Below are positions 23,829 through 31,813 of a stretch of DNA of 39,145 nucleotides, piece after piece. A program made the translations under genes and the position numbers. Under the pieces are notes generated by a model. That model searched no databases and had not been told where the DNA came from. It worked only from the letters and a program-made list of their open reading frames with translations. Positions within the stretch are counted from its first letter, which is position 1, and each line of letters starts with the position of its first letter. The stretch is taken from NCBI GenBank assembly GCA_964485455.1, contig CAZAJU010000004.1, positions 1 through 39,145 of the forward strand, read 5' to 3'. The stretch comes from Tissierella_B sp964485455 (GTDB lineage Bacteria; Bacillota; Clostridia; Tissierellales; Tissierellaceae).

Positions 23829-25571
23829 CTAATCAATATTTACTGCGTCAAATCTACAAACCTCATGACACTTACCACACTGAATGCAGAGTTCCTGATT
23901 AATAGTATGCTTGCCCTTTAATGTACCTGTGATAGCTTGAGTTGGACAATTTCTTGAACAAATTGTACAGCCAGTACAATTGTCTGTAATATCATATTTA
24001 ATCAAACTCTTACAAACGTGAGCTGGACATTTCTTGTCCCTGATATGAGCTTCATATTCGCTTCTAAAGTTCTTAATCATACTAAGAACAGGATTTGGTG
24101 CAGTTATTCCTAATTGGCAAAGGGAACCAGCCTGTACCTCACGAGCTAAATTTTCAAGTTTTTCGATATCTCCTTCTTTACCCTTGCCTTCCGTTATTCT
24201 TTCAAGAATCTCAAGCATTCTCTTGGTTCCAATTCTGCAGTGAATGCACTTGCCGCAGGATTCCTTTCTAGTAAAGGATAGGAAGAATTTCGCCATCTCA
24301 ACCATACATGCGGTTTCATCTATAACTACCATACCACCTGAGCCCATTATAGCTCCAACCTTTGAAACAGACTCATAATCTATAGGAGTATCTATAAGTT
24401 CAGCAGGAATACATCCACCTGAAGGTCCTCCCATTTGTACTGCCTTAAATTTTTTGTTGTTTAATATTCCACCACCTATATCGTAGATAATCTCCCTTAG
24501 TGGAATTCCCATAGGAACTTCTACAAGTCCACCTTTCTTAATCTTTCCTGTAAGAGCAAATACCTTTGTTCCCTTGGACTTTTCTGAACCATATTTCGCA
24601 TATTCAGCACCACCATGTCTAAATATCCATGGAACATTGGCAAAGGTCTCAACGTTATTTATATTTGTAGGCTTATTCCAAAATCCCTTTTGTGCTGGGA
24701 AAGGTGGTTTAAGTCTTGGCATTCCTCTCTCACCCTCTAAGGATGCTATAAGTGCCGTTTCTTCACCACAAACGAAGGCTCCAGCCCCAGCCTTTATTCT
24801 TATATCAAAATCGAAGCCTGAATCCATGATGTTCTTTCCTAGGTAACCTGCTTCATGAGCTTGCTTTATAGCAATCTCAAGTCTTTTTATTGCTAGGGGA
24901 TATTCAGCTCTAACATAGATAATACCTTCATTAGCCCCCATTGCGTATCCACCTATTGCCATTCCTTCTAGTATTCTATGAGGATCTCCCTCAAGTACAC
25001 TTCTATCCATAAATGCACCTGGGTCTCCTTCGTCTGCATTACATACCATATATTTTGGAGTTGCACTTTCCTTATAGGCAGCATTCCATTTAAACCAAGT
25101 AGGGAAGCCTGCTCCACCTCTTCCTCTTAAACCTGCAATCTTTACTTCTTCAATTACATCCATTTGGGTCATTGTTAATAAAGCCTTCCTAAGGCCTTCA
25201 TAACCCCCCTTGACTATGTATTCATTTATATCTTCCGGGTTAATATATCCACAGTTTTCTATAGCAATTCTAACCTGTTTGGACTCTATATTTTTATCTA
25301 CATCGGATATCTTTATTTCATCTAATTCTTTTCTCAAAGCATTATCTAACAAGTTGATAGCTTTTTCGCTTGAAACCCTAACATACCTATCTAGATTTCC
25401 CTCATCATCATAAATATCCACTATTGGCTCTAAGTGACACATTCCAACGCATCCAGTGATCTTTAAATCTATATCTAATTTTCTATTTTCAATTTCCTTT
25501 TTCAACTCATTGTATACTTTACTAGCGCCTGCTGCTATTCCACAGCTTCCAAGTCCTACTACTACTTTCAT
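23829..25571 (-). CDS. NuoF-like NADH:acceptor flavoprotein with extra ferredoxin domains
   Basis: NADH- and FMN-binding subunit, 580 residues. The N-terminal thioredoxin-like ferredoxin domain (1-90) shows only three cysteines in the usual places (Cys10, Cys41, Cys45), so its [2Fe-2S] cluster is doubtful. The NuoF core has GLRGRGGAGFPTWFKW (NADH), CNADEGDPGAFMDRS (FMN) and ESCGKCIHCRIGT (cluster N3 ligands). The C-terminus has two [4Fe-4S] motifs (CTGCTICSRNCP, CIQCGKCHEVC). This domain plan is that of HydB-type subunits in NADH/ferredoxin-linked bifurcating enzymes. It starts inside the nuoE stop (4-nt overlap) and is followed 11 nt later by the large fusion gene. Its likely role is to pass electrons between NAD(H) and ferredoxin or the GltD-like partner. 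Confidence 0.5.
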   Translation of the reverse strand: MKVVVGLGSCGIAAGASKVYNELKKEIENRKLDIDLKITGCVGMCHLEPIVDIYDDEGNLDRYVRVSSEKAINLLDNALRKELDEIKISDVDKNIESKQVRIAIENCGYINPEDINEYIVKGGYEGLRKALLTMTQMDVIEEVKIAGLRGRGGAGFPTWFKWNAAYKESATPKYMVCNADEGDPGAFMDRSVLEGDPHRILEGMAIGGYAMGANEGIIYVRAEYPLAIKRLEIAIKQAHEAGYLGKNIMDSGFDFDIRIKAGAGAFVCGEETALIASLEGERGMPRLKPPFPAQKGFWNKPTNINNVETFANVPWIFRHGGAEYAKYGSEKSKGTKVFALTGKIKKGGLVEVPMGIPLREIIYDIGGGILNNKKFKAVQMGGPSGGCIPAELIDTPIDYESVSKVGAIMGSGGMVVIDETACMVEMAKFFLSFTRKESCGKCIHCRIGTKRMLEILERITEGKGKEGDIEKLENLAREVQAGSLCQLGITAPNPVLSMIKNFRSEYEAHIRDKKCPAHVCKSLIKYDITDNCTGCTICSRNCPTQAITGTLKGKHTINQELCIQCGKCHEVCRFDAVNID

Positions 25572-26104
25572 ACTGTCACCTCCTTCTCTTCCAAAGATTT
25601 AGCTTTAATTTCCTTCAAAATCTTCTTCGTTTTCTGAGGTGTAAGGCTTCCATATGTTTCTCCATTAATCATCATAACTGGAGACAAACTACAACAACCT
25701 AAACAAGCCACATTATTTAAAGTAAATAGGTTGTCCAAAGTTGTCTCGCCATCATGAATATTTAATTCCTCTATGATAGCTTCTTCGATTTTATCTGCTC
25801 CATTTACATGACATGCAGTTCCTTTGCATAAAAATATTAAATTTTTTCCTATTGGATTTAACCTAAATTGAGTGTAAAAAGTTGCAACTCCATAGATTTG
25901 AGAACTATGGATTCCAGTTTCGTTAGAAATGTGCTCTAATACAGACAATGGCAAGTAACCGTAAATCTCTTGAGCATATTGTAGAATAGTAATCAAACTG
26001 CCTTTAATACCCTTGTACTTTTTTAGTACATCATCAAGCAATGACAAATCAACATCAGCATCTACGAATTTTGATTTCAAATCCTTTGCTCCACAGCAAC
26101 CCAC
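25568..26104 (-). CDS. NuoE-like [2Fe-2S] subunit
   Basis: Thioredoxin-like ferredoxin subunit, 178 residues. Helical N-terminus (KYKGIKGSLITILQYAQEIYGYLP) and the family stretch IYGVATFYTQFRLNPIGKN are followed by the cluster ligands Cys93, Cys98 (CKGTAC), Cys134 and Cys138 (CLGCC). All four ligands are present. It is first in the three-gene operon. The start is GTG (26102-26104) with GGAG eight nt upstream. No hydrogenase H-cluster protein is encoded nearby, so this is not evidently a hydrogenase complex. Confidence 0.5.
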   Translation of the reverse strand: MGCCGAKDLKSKFVDADVDLSLLDDVLKKYKGIKGSLITILQYAQEIYGYLPLSVLEHISNETGIHSSQIYGVATFYTQFRLNPIGKNLIFLCKGTACHVNGADKIEEAIIEELNIHDGETTLDNLFTLNNVACLGCCSLSPVMMINGETYGSLTPQKTKKILKEIKAKSLEEKEVTV

Positions 26105-26189
26105 TTTACCAACTCCTTTTTAGTATTATGCGTTTTATTCGCTTAGTTTTTTCGAGATACCCACATCGATTACACTGGAAATCGTTGTC

Positions 26190-26195
26190 ATTATA
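26190..26195 (-). promoter_or_regulatory. Possible -10 of the NuoE operon
   Basis: A perfect TATAAT on the minus strand about 86 nt before the GTG start. The -35 is poor. A short inverted repeat (CGATT/AATCG, about 26165-26185) lies downstream in the leader. Nothing else was recognised in 26105-26312. Confidence 0.5.
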
Positions 26196-26313
26196 TCTAT
26201 AGATGGAATCTCTTAACATTATTGTATTACTTAGTTTAGAATTAATCAACCTTATTTGTGGATAATATATCAATTTGATGAATTCTACTGCAGCTTGGAA
26301 AGAGCTTGAATGA

Positions 26314-26339
26314 AAAAATCCCGTTTATACGGGATTTTT
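26314..26339 (-). terminator. Terminator of the 68-residue repeat protein gene
   Basis: AAAAATCCCGT (26314-26324) and ACGGGATTTTT (26329-26339) form a perfect 11-bp stem with a 4-nt loop. The T run follows on the minus strand. It starts 3 nt past the stop codon. Confidence 0.5.
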
Positions 26340-26342
26340 CAT

Positions 26343-26549
26343 CTAAAATAGGTCACCTGTGAAGATTAAGACCAATAGTAGGAAGAAGAATAATAGAGAA
26401 TCATCTATACCATCACTACCCCAATCACAATTAGCAAATATCACAACTAGGATTAGGAAAAAGAAAAGAAGTGAATCATCAATATCATTACATCCTCCAA
26501 ATAAGCCTCTTCTGCCAGCTTGATTATTTAAAATCATATCATCAGACAT
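26343..26549 (-). CDS. Small protein made of two hydrophobic repeats (68 residues)
   Basis: Unrecognised protein. Residues 23-38 (IDDSLLFFFLILVVIF) and 48-63 (IDDSLLFFFLLLVLIF) are identical at 14 of 16 positions and are separated by NCDWGSDG. The N-terminus has GRRGLFGGC. Of the 14 conserved codons, 9 differ synonymously (for example CTT/TTA, CTA/TTG), so the repeat is old and kept at protein level. It has AGGAGG before the ATG and its own terminator, so it is a real gene. It lies 94 nt downstream of tldE. A second protein of the same plan lies upstream of tldD (29444-29671). Each hydrophobic segment is short for a membrane helix. Similar small Gly/Asp-hydrophobic proteins are common in spore formers; the function here is unknown. 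Confidence 0.5.
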   Translation of the reverse strand: MSDDMILNNQAGRRGLFGGCNDIDDSLLFFFLILVVIFANCDWGSDGIDDSLLFFFLLLVLIFTGDLF

Positions 26550-26643
26550 AGCTATCCTCCTTAATTTTTATTTCTCAATTCATATTATGTTATACAATCA
26601 TAATTGTGACTGTGAGAATGAAATTAAGGCTATATACTAAGCT

Positions 26644-27993
26644 TTACTTTCCTGCAATTGACAAACTATTTACCAATATGCTTGGTGAACCAAAATATCC
26701 ACTATCAGGCAAGCTAAAACTTAAATCATCTGCAATATCACCTATGCTATTTAATAATTGAAAAAAGTTACCAGCAATGGTAATCTGGTTGATGGGTCTG
26801 GTGATTTTCCCATTTTCAATTTCAAACCCTTGAGCAGATAAGGAGAAATCTCCTGAAACAGTATTTAAACCTGAATGAAGACCTTGAAGGTCAGTGATAT
26901 ACATACCCTTTCCCACTTTTCCTATCATATCATGGAAAGAAATACTTCCATTTTCGACATAGAAATTGCTTGGTGATATGCTCAAGGTAGACTTATAAGA
27001 TGATCTGTAGCCATTTCCAGTAGATACCTTACCTTCTTTCGTTGCAGTCTTCCATGTATGCAATAGAGAAGTTAGTACTCCACAATCTATTATTTTATTC
27101 AGGGATGTTGCAGTTCCTTCATCATCAAAAGCCTTCGAACTAAATCCCTTTTTCATAAAAGGATTGTCCAATATAGTAAGGCTTTCGACTCCGATTTTCT
27201 CCCCTAGCTTATCCTTTAGAAGCGATAAGCCCTTTTGTGCGTTGTCTGCAGAAAAGATTGATGAAAATGCATTTAACAAATCTGCAAAGGTCGTATTCTT
27301 AATAACTACAGGATAATTTCCAGTGCTTATAGGGCTTGCTCCAAGCATGGATACTGCTTCTTCTACAGCATCCTTAGCTATATCTAACGGGCTTATTTCA
27401 CCTAAACTTGAAAAGACTCTATATCCCAATCCTGTTTTGGTATCATCATCTTCTCTTGCTACTGCTGTAAGATATGCAAATCCGCCATTTACCTTATCAC
27501 ATAATCCAAGTCCTTTTGTGTTAAAAATATATCTATACTGTTGATATTCTTTGTAGGTACACCCTTCCACTGCCTTAATTCTATTATCTAAGGACAAGGC
27601 TTCTTTTTCCATAGCCTTTACAAAGTTCAATTTTTCTTCAATAGTGGTTTGAGCTAAGTCTTCATTGAAGTTATCTAAAACTTGGTATTCAGTAGAACCA
27701 GCGAATAATAAATCACCATCAGTGATATCTATATATTTACTATTTTCCAGAGCTTCTTCTATAAGCATATCTATGGATTCCGGGTCTAGCTTTTCACTAT
27801 AGGAGTAGCCCATCTTTCCATTCTTAATACCCCTTAGAGAAAGACCCCCAGACTCAGCAATACTATATTTATCAACTTGACCTGCAAACACTTTTATTTC
27901 AATTGATTTGCCCTTTAATAAGAACACTTCCAAATCATCAAATTTTTCCTTCCCTTTAATTAGAGCTTCTTGGATAAGAGCTTGTAAGTCCAT
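26644..27993 (-). CDS. pmbA: TldE/PmbA-family protein, partner of TldD
   Basis: Non-catalytic half of the TldD/TldE protease, 449 residues. It aligns in outline with TldD (N-terminal KGKSIEIKVFAGQVDKYSIAESGGLSLRGIKNGKMGYSYS; C-terminal GLHSGLNTVSGDFSLSAQGFEIENGKITRPINQITIAGN) but has no HExxxH. In E. coli the heterodimer trims leader peptides such as that of microcin B17 and degrades unfolded small proteins. It is translationally coupled to tldD (TAATG overlap at 27991-27995). No obvious terminator precedes the small repeat-protein gene downstream. Confidence 0.5.
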   Translation of the reverse strand: MDLQALIQEALIKGKEKFDDLEVFLLKGKSIEIKVFAGQVDKYSIAESGGLSLRGIKNGKMGYSYSEKLDPESIDMLIEEALENSKYIDITDGDLLFAGSTEYQVLDNFNEDLAQTTIEEKLNFVKAMEKEALSLDNRIKAVEGCTYKEYQQYRYIFNTKGLGLCDKVNGGFAYLTAVAREDDDTKTGLGYRVFSSLGEISPLDIAKDAVEEAVSMLGASPISTGNYPVVIKNTTFADLLNAFSSIFSADNAQKGLSLLKDKLGEKIGVESLTILDNPFMKKGFSSKAFDDEGTATSLNKIIDCGVLTSLLHTWKTATKEGKVSTGNGYRSSYKSTLSISPSNFYVENGSISFHDMIGKVGKGMYITDLQGLHSGLNTVSGDFSLSAQGFEIENGKITRPINQITIAGNFFQLLNSIGDIADDLSFSLPDSGYFGSPSILVNSLSIAGK

Positions 27994-29384
27994 TATTCTT
28001 CTCCCCCTCTTCCGCCTACTGTTATGGATTTAACCCTAATTGCTGGCTGGCCTACGTTAGCTGGAATTGAACCACTTGAAGCGCCACACATTCCTTGACC
28101 AAGCTCCAAATTATCTCCAACCATATCTATAAGCTCTAATACCTTAGTTCCATTTCCTATAAGAGTAGCACCCCTTACAGGCTTTATAATCTTCCCATTT
28201 TCAACTATATATCCTTCCATAACTGCAAAGTTAAAGTCCCCTGTTGCAGGATTTACACTACCTCCACCTAATCTCTTTGCATAAAGGCCACTTTCGGTAT
28301 TTCCTATCATATCCTCCAATTTAGAGCTTCCTTTATCTATAAAGGTGTTATTCATTCTTGATGTAGGAGCGAATCTATAGGACTGTCTTCTAGATGAGCC
28401 CGTAGAACCAATATTCATACGTCTACCATTAAGCTTATCTACTAAATAGGATTTAAGCACTCCATTTTCTATTAATATATTCTTTTGAGTAGGAGTTCCT
28501 TCGTCATCTACATTTGTAGTTCCCCAACCATTCTTTATTGTTCCATCATCGATGGCTGTAACAAGTGGAGATGCTACCAATTGACCGATTTTTCCTGTGA
28601 ATGCTGAAGTTCCCTTAGCTACGAATGATGCCTCCAAGGCATGTCCGCATGCTTCATGAAATAGGACTCCACCAAATCCATTGTCTATAATTACCTGCAT
28701 ATTTCCACTTGGACAATAATCAGCATGAACCATTGTCTTGGCTATTCTGGAAGCTTCAATCCCTATATCCTCAACATTTACCTTATCGTAAAATTCGAAG
28801 CCCATTGATGCCCCTGGAGCATAATGGCCTTGTTGCATTTCACCATTTAGTGCTGCTACACTTGCTACTGCAAATCTTGTTCTCATTCTATTGTCTTCAA
28901 CCAATAGCCCATCTGAATTAGCTATAAGAACGTGTTGGTCTTCTTCTAGGAAGCTAATTGTTACCTGGGTAATAATAGGGTCATAGTTCTTAGCAGCATT
29001 ATAAGCTCTCTTTAATAAATCCACTTTATCTCTTTTTGGTATTTCACTTAATTTCTTTATCACTGGATTATTATTTGAAATATCCTTTTTTATCAGGTTC
29101 AATATCATATCCATTTTATAAGTATTTAGTGCTGTTGCTGCATCTAATGCCACCTTTACGAGATTCTCTTCAGACAGATCACTGGTATAAGCATAAATAC
29201 AGTTGAACTTGTCCAATATCCTTATTCCAGCTCCATAATCTCTACCAGAATTTGAGTTTTCTATAAGACCTCCAACTAGTTTTATATTCCCTGTTTTTTT
29301 ATCCTCTATGAAAACTTCTGCAAAATCCCCACCTCTAGATAGAGCAGCATTCAGTACATTTTCTATTATGCTTTTCTTTAGCAA
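27993..29384 (-). CDS. tldD: TldD-family zinc metallopeptidase
   Basis: Catalytic half of the TldD/TldE pair, 463 residues. The zinc motif HEACGH is at 243-248 (FHEACGHALEAS). C-terminal family features such as GRRMNIGSTGSSRRQSYRFAPTSRMNN and GGSVNPATGDFNFAVMEGYI are present. The start is a TTG (29382-29384) with AGGAGGGG seven nt upstream; no ATG lies nearby in frame. A strong terminator (29409-29452) separates it from the repeat-protein gene upstream, so tldD-tldE need their own promoter or readthrough. No RiPP-modifying enzyme is nearby; the flanking small genes are the only peptide-like candidates. Confidence 0.5.
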   Translation of the reverse strand: MLKKSIIENVLNAALSRGGDFAEVFIEDKKTGNIKLVGGLIENSNSGRDYGAGIRILDKFNCIYAYTSDLSEENLVKVALDAATALNTYKMDMILNLIKKDISNNNPVIKKLSEIPKRDKVDLLKRAYNAAKNYDPIITQVTISFLEEDQHVLIANSDGLLVEDNRMRTRFAVASVAALNGEMQQGHYAPGASMGFEFYDKVNVEDIGIEASRIAKTMVHADYCPSGNMQVIIDNGFGGVLFHEACGHALEASFVAKGTSAFTGKIGQLVASPLVTAIDDGTIKNGWGTTNVDDEGTPTQKNILIENGVLKSYLVDKLNGRRMNIGSTGSSRRQSYRFAPTSRMNNTFIDKGSSKLEDMIGNTESGLYAKRLGGGSVNPATGDFNFAVMEGYIVENGKIIKPVRGATLIGNGTKVLELIDMVGDNLELGQGMCGASSGSIPANVGQPAIRVKSITVGGRGGEE

Positions 29385-29408
29385 AAGATCCCCTCCTTTT
29401 AGCCTATT

Positions 29409-29452
29409 ATAGAATAAAAAACACAGTAGAGTCTACTGTGTTTTTATTCTAT
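29409..29452 (-). terminator. Terminator between the 75-residue repeat protein and tldD
   Basis: ATAGAATAAAAAACACAGTA and TACTGTGTTTTTATTCTAT are arms of a nearly perfect hairpin of about 20 bp with one bulged A. The stop codon of the upstream gene lies inside the stem. The U run is part of the stem, as in many clostridial terminators. Confidence 0.5.
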
Positions 29453-29671
29453 ACTTCTATTGTGGTGGTCTTTGTCATTATCCTTATCTTTGTCATCGTT
29501 TAAGAAAAGGAAAATTATCACTATCCAAATGATTATGTTGTCATCAAATAGACCTCCGCGGCCTTTATGTCCTCCACCGCCTCCAAATAAGCCTCCATCA
29601 CCTGATAATAAAAGGAAAGCAATAATTATCAGAATGATGTTATTATCCTTGCCAAAGATACCACTTAACAT
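29444..29671 (-). CDS. Small protein made of two hydrophobic repeats (75 residues)
   Basis: Unrecognised protein with the same plan as the 68-residue one at 26343-26549. A short GIFG start is followed by an Asp/Asn-headed hydrophobic stretch (DNNIILIIIAFLLL, 9-22), a glycine-rich linker (GDGGLFGGGGGHKGRGG) and a second such stretch (DDNIIIWIVIIFLFL, 43-57). The tail is highly charged (NDDKDKDNDKDHH). The ATG has GGGGG eight nt upstream. It is last in the possible long transcription unit that includes the CYTH gene, 55 nt away. A hairpin terminator follows immediately. Location and function are unknown; membrane or spore-coat association is a guess from composition. Confidence 0.5.
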   Translation of the reverse strand: MLSGIFGKDNNIILIIIAFLLLSGDGGLFGGGGGHKGRGGLFDDNIIIWIVIIFLFLNDDKDKDNDKDHHNRSIE

Positions 29672-29726
29672 TAAAAAACCCCCTTATATCGAATTAGTAC
29701 ATATTATTCAATATAGGAGGTATATG

Positions 29727-30272
29727 TTACTCTAGGTTTAGCATCCTTCTTAGCTCTACTATGGACTTGGTCGATACCTTTTCTCTTGGTATTTCTAATG
29801 CTTCTATGATCTTTTCTAGTTCAGCTTCATCTTGAACCTCTATTTCCATATAGGGACTGGGATAAGTGTTTTTATCCCAGCTATCCAAGTCTATTCTTGC
29901 ACCAAATAGCTCGTAAGAAGTTCTTTCCTTATGGCCTACGCTTACCTTATTAAAGCCAAGTTCATTCAATATCTTAAGCATAGTGTCCTTGCTCTCAATA
30001 TCTGTGTTATACTCTATATTTTCTCTTAACTTGTCATTCTGAATATTTTTCTTCATAGTAAATGTAGTTGTTTCTTTGTTGTTTAAAAGGTCCTTGCTTT
30101 CCCTTATCCTAAGGTATGCATCAACATATGATTTTATAGGTCTTTCATCCGAATCTATTAATGTATTGATTTGGACTTCCTTAGAAATAAGCTTCCCGCC
30201 AAGTTTATTTAGAGCTTTTTCTATTTCTTCGATATCAATGTCCAGCACCTTAACTTCTAGCTCTTTCCCCAT
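29727..30272 (-). CDS. CYTH-domain phosphohydrolase
   Basis: Triphosphate-tunnel metalloenzyme of 181 residues. The diagnostic ExExK is ELEVK at residues 4-8. Further CYTH strands are AYLRIRES, TFTMKKN, RTSYELFGARIDLDSWD and YMEIEVQ. Members split triphosphates (thiamine triphosphate, tripolyphosphate) or, rarely, act as class IV adenylate cyclases; which applies here cannot be told. The GGAGGT site is about 11 nt from the ATG, a little far. It lies 23 nt after nagB. Confidence 0.5.
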   Translation of the reverse strand: MGKELEVKVLDIDIEEIEKALNKLGGKLISKEVQINTLIDSDERPIKSYVDAYLRIRESKDLLNNKETTTFTMKKNIQNDKLRENIEYNTDIESKDTMLKILNELGFNKVSVGHKERTSYELFGARIDLDSWDKNTYPSPYMEIEVQDEAELEKIIEALEIPREKVSTKSIVELRRMLNLE

Positions 30273-30295
30273 GGATACCTATTACCTCCTTTTAC

Positions 30296-31021
30296 CTACT
30301 TTCCATATGCTTCTTCATCTACTATAAACGTTACATCAGGATGTAATAATAGAAGAGACGCTGGTATATCTGTAGTAAGTTTTCCATCTTCAACAATTCT
30401 CTTAATTGCATTTGCCTTGGACTTTCCACTTGCTAAAAGAACTATCTTCTTAGCTTTCATAATAGTCCCTATACCCATGGTAATAGCCTTCTTTGGAACA
30501 TCTTCTATGGAGTCAAAGAATCTCTTATTGTCTTCTATAGTGGATTCAGTAAGGCTTACTACAAATGTTCCTACTGAAAGCTCACTACTTGGCTCATTAA
30601 AAGCAATATGTCCATTTGAGCCTATTCCAAGTATTTGGATATCCACACCGCCTGATTGATCTATTTTTTCATCGTATTCTTTGCAGAATTGATCCAAGTT
30701 TGCAGCCTTTCCATTAGGCACTTGGGTATTATCCTTACTGATATTTATATGGTTGAAAAGTTCATGATCCATAAAGTATCTATAGCTATTTGGATGGTTG
30801 CCATCTAAACCTACATACTCATCTAGATTAAAGGACTTAACTTTAGAAAAATCAAGATTCTCTTCCTTATGTTGTCTAATTAGCTCCTTGTATGTTCCTA
30901 TAGGAGTGCTGCCTGTTGCAAGCCCTAATATTGCTTCTGGGTAGTCTTTTACAACCTCAGCAATCATATCAGCACAAGCTTTACTAATTTCATCATAATT
31001 TTTCATTACCATAAGTTTCAT
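30296..31021 (-). CDS. nagB: Glucosamine-6-phosphate deaminase
   Basis: Converts glucosamine-6-phosphate to fructose-6-phosphate and ammonia, 241 residues. The phosphate loop is LATGSTPIGTY (34-44). The catalytic region has NLDEYVGL (Asp67, Glu68) and GIGSNGHIAFNEP with His138 and Glu143. The short form without the allosteric C-terminus is typical of Firmicutes. It begins 1 nt after the metallophosphoesterase stop, with AGGAGAG in that gene's last codons. No nagA or sugar transporter is adjacent, so amino-sugar recycling from cell wall is a reasonable guess. Confidence 0.5.
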   Translation of the reverse strand: MKLMVMKNYDEISKACADMIAEVVKDYPEAILGLATGSTPIGTYKELIRQHKEENLDFSKVKSFNLDEYVGLDGNHPNSYRYFMDHELFNHINISKDNTQVPNGKAANLDQFCKEYDEKIDQSGGVDIQILGIGSNGHIAFNEPSSELSVGTFVVSLTESTIEDNKRFFDSIEDVPKKAITMGIGTIMKAKKIVLLASGKSKANAIKRIVEDGKLTTDIPASLLLLHPDVTFIVDEEAYGK

Positions 31022-31022
31022 A

Positions 31023-31712
31023 TTATCTCTCCTCGATAATCAATTTGGGTTTGAAATCTATAAAATCACTGGCAACACAATGAAACTCTATGCCAGAAAT
31101 ATTACCTTCAACTGCATATTTATGTCCATCGGCATGTAGATGACCATATAGACATTTCTTAACACCATATTCCCTCATTATATCAACAAATTCATTTGGA
31201 GTTAAATCATTATTAAATGGAGGATAGTGCATAATGCATATTATCTCTTCTGCACTCTTAGAGCTTTCCAGGGACATTCTAAGCCTCATAAGTTCTCTTT
31301 TATAAACCTTCTCATCCTCTTCACTGAAGTCATCATTATCCTTAGAAATCCAACCTCTACTTCCTGCAACACCTATTTTGTTATGGATATAGCTATTGTT
31401 TTGTAGGTAAAAAATGGATTTAAAATTTAGGGAAACTAGCTTTGATACGCTAGTCCACCAATAATCGTGGTTTCCTTTAAGCATGATTTTCTTCCCAGGA
31501 AGCATATCTATCTTTTGAAGATCTCCTATGACATCATCAAGCTTCAGTGCCCATGATATGTCCCCTGGAATGATGACTAGATCCTCATTTTTTACTATCT
31601 TAGTCCAGTTGTCAATTATGTTATTTTCGTGATCAGTCCACTTTTCTCCAAATATATCCATAGGCTTTTGTCCCGTATGGTCAAAGTGTAGATCAGCAAT
31701 TCCGTAAATCAT
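31023..31712 (-). CDS. Calcineurin-like metallophosphoesterase
   Basis: Two-metal phosphoesterase of 229 residues with all five motifs: DLHFD (7-11), PGDISW, KGNHDYWW, MHYPPF and GHLHADG. It is about the length of the predicted phosphohydrolases found beside nagB-like genes in clostridia. The substrate is unknown. The ATG has GAGGTG upstream. It is separated from yhaN by 101 nt containing two inverted repeats and is tightly joined to nagB (1-nt gap). Confidence 0.5.
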   Translation of the reverse strand: MIYGIADLHFDHTGQKPMDIFGEKWTDHENNIIDNWTKIVKNEDLVIIPGDISWALKLDDVIGDLQKIDMLPGKKIMLKGNHDYWWTSVSKLVSLNFKSIFYLQNNSYIHNKIGVAGSRGWISKDNDDFSEEDEKVYKRELMRLRMSLESSKSAEEIICIMHYPPFNNDLTPNEFVDIMREYGVKKCLYGHLHADGHKYAVEGNISGIEFHCVASDFIDFKPKLIIEER

Positions 31713-31752
31713 TTCGACACCTCATCTTAATGTATAACATTAACTATTAATT

Positions 31753-31766
31753 CTTGGTTAACCAAG
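31753..31766. repeat. 14-bp perfect palindrome upstream of the metallophosphoesterase gene
   Basis: CTTGGTTAACCAAG reads the same on both strands and lies 41 nt from the start codon. It could be an operator. A -10-like TATACA (minus strand) lies between it and the gene, but no -35 was found. Confidence 0.5.
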
Positions 31767-31776
31767 GCCTTTATTG

Positions 31777-31813
31777 GTTGATGTAGTACTTTAAGTTAAA
31801 ACTTTACATCAAC
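31777..31813 (-). repeat. Hairpin just past yhaN
   Basis: GTTGATGTA (31777-31785) and TACATCAAC (31805-31813) form a 9-bp stem with a large AT-rich loop that can pair internally. It ends at the yhaN stop. No T run follows, so it is more likely an RNA-processing or stability element than a terminator. Confidence 0.5.

Noticed and set aside
29672..29726. Promoter TTGAAT-17-TATAAG before the 75-residue protein
   Set aside because: Transcription would start after the ribosome site, so the message could not be translated from it.
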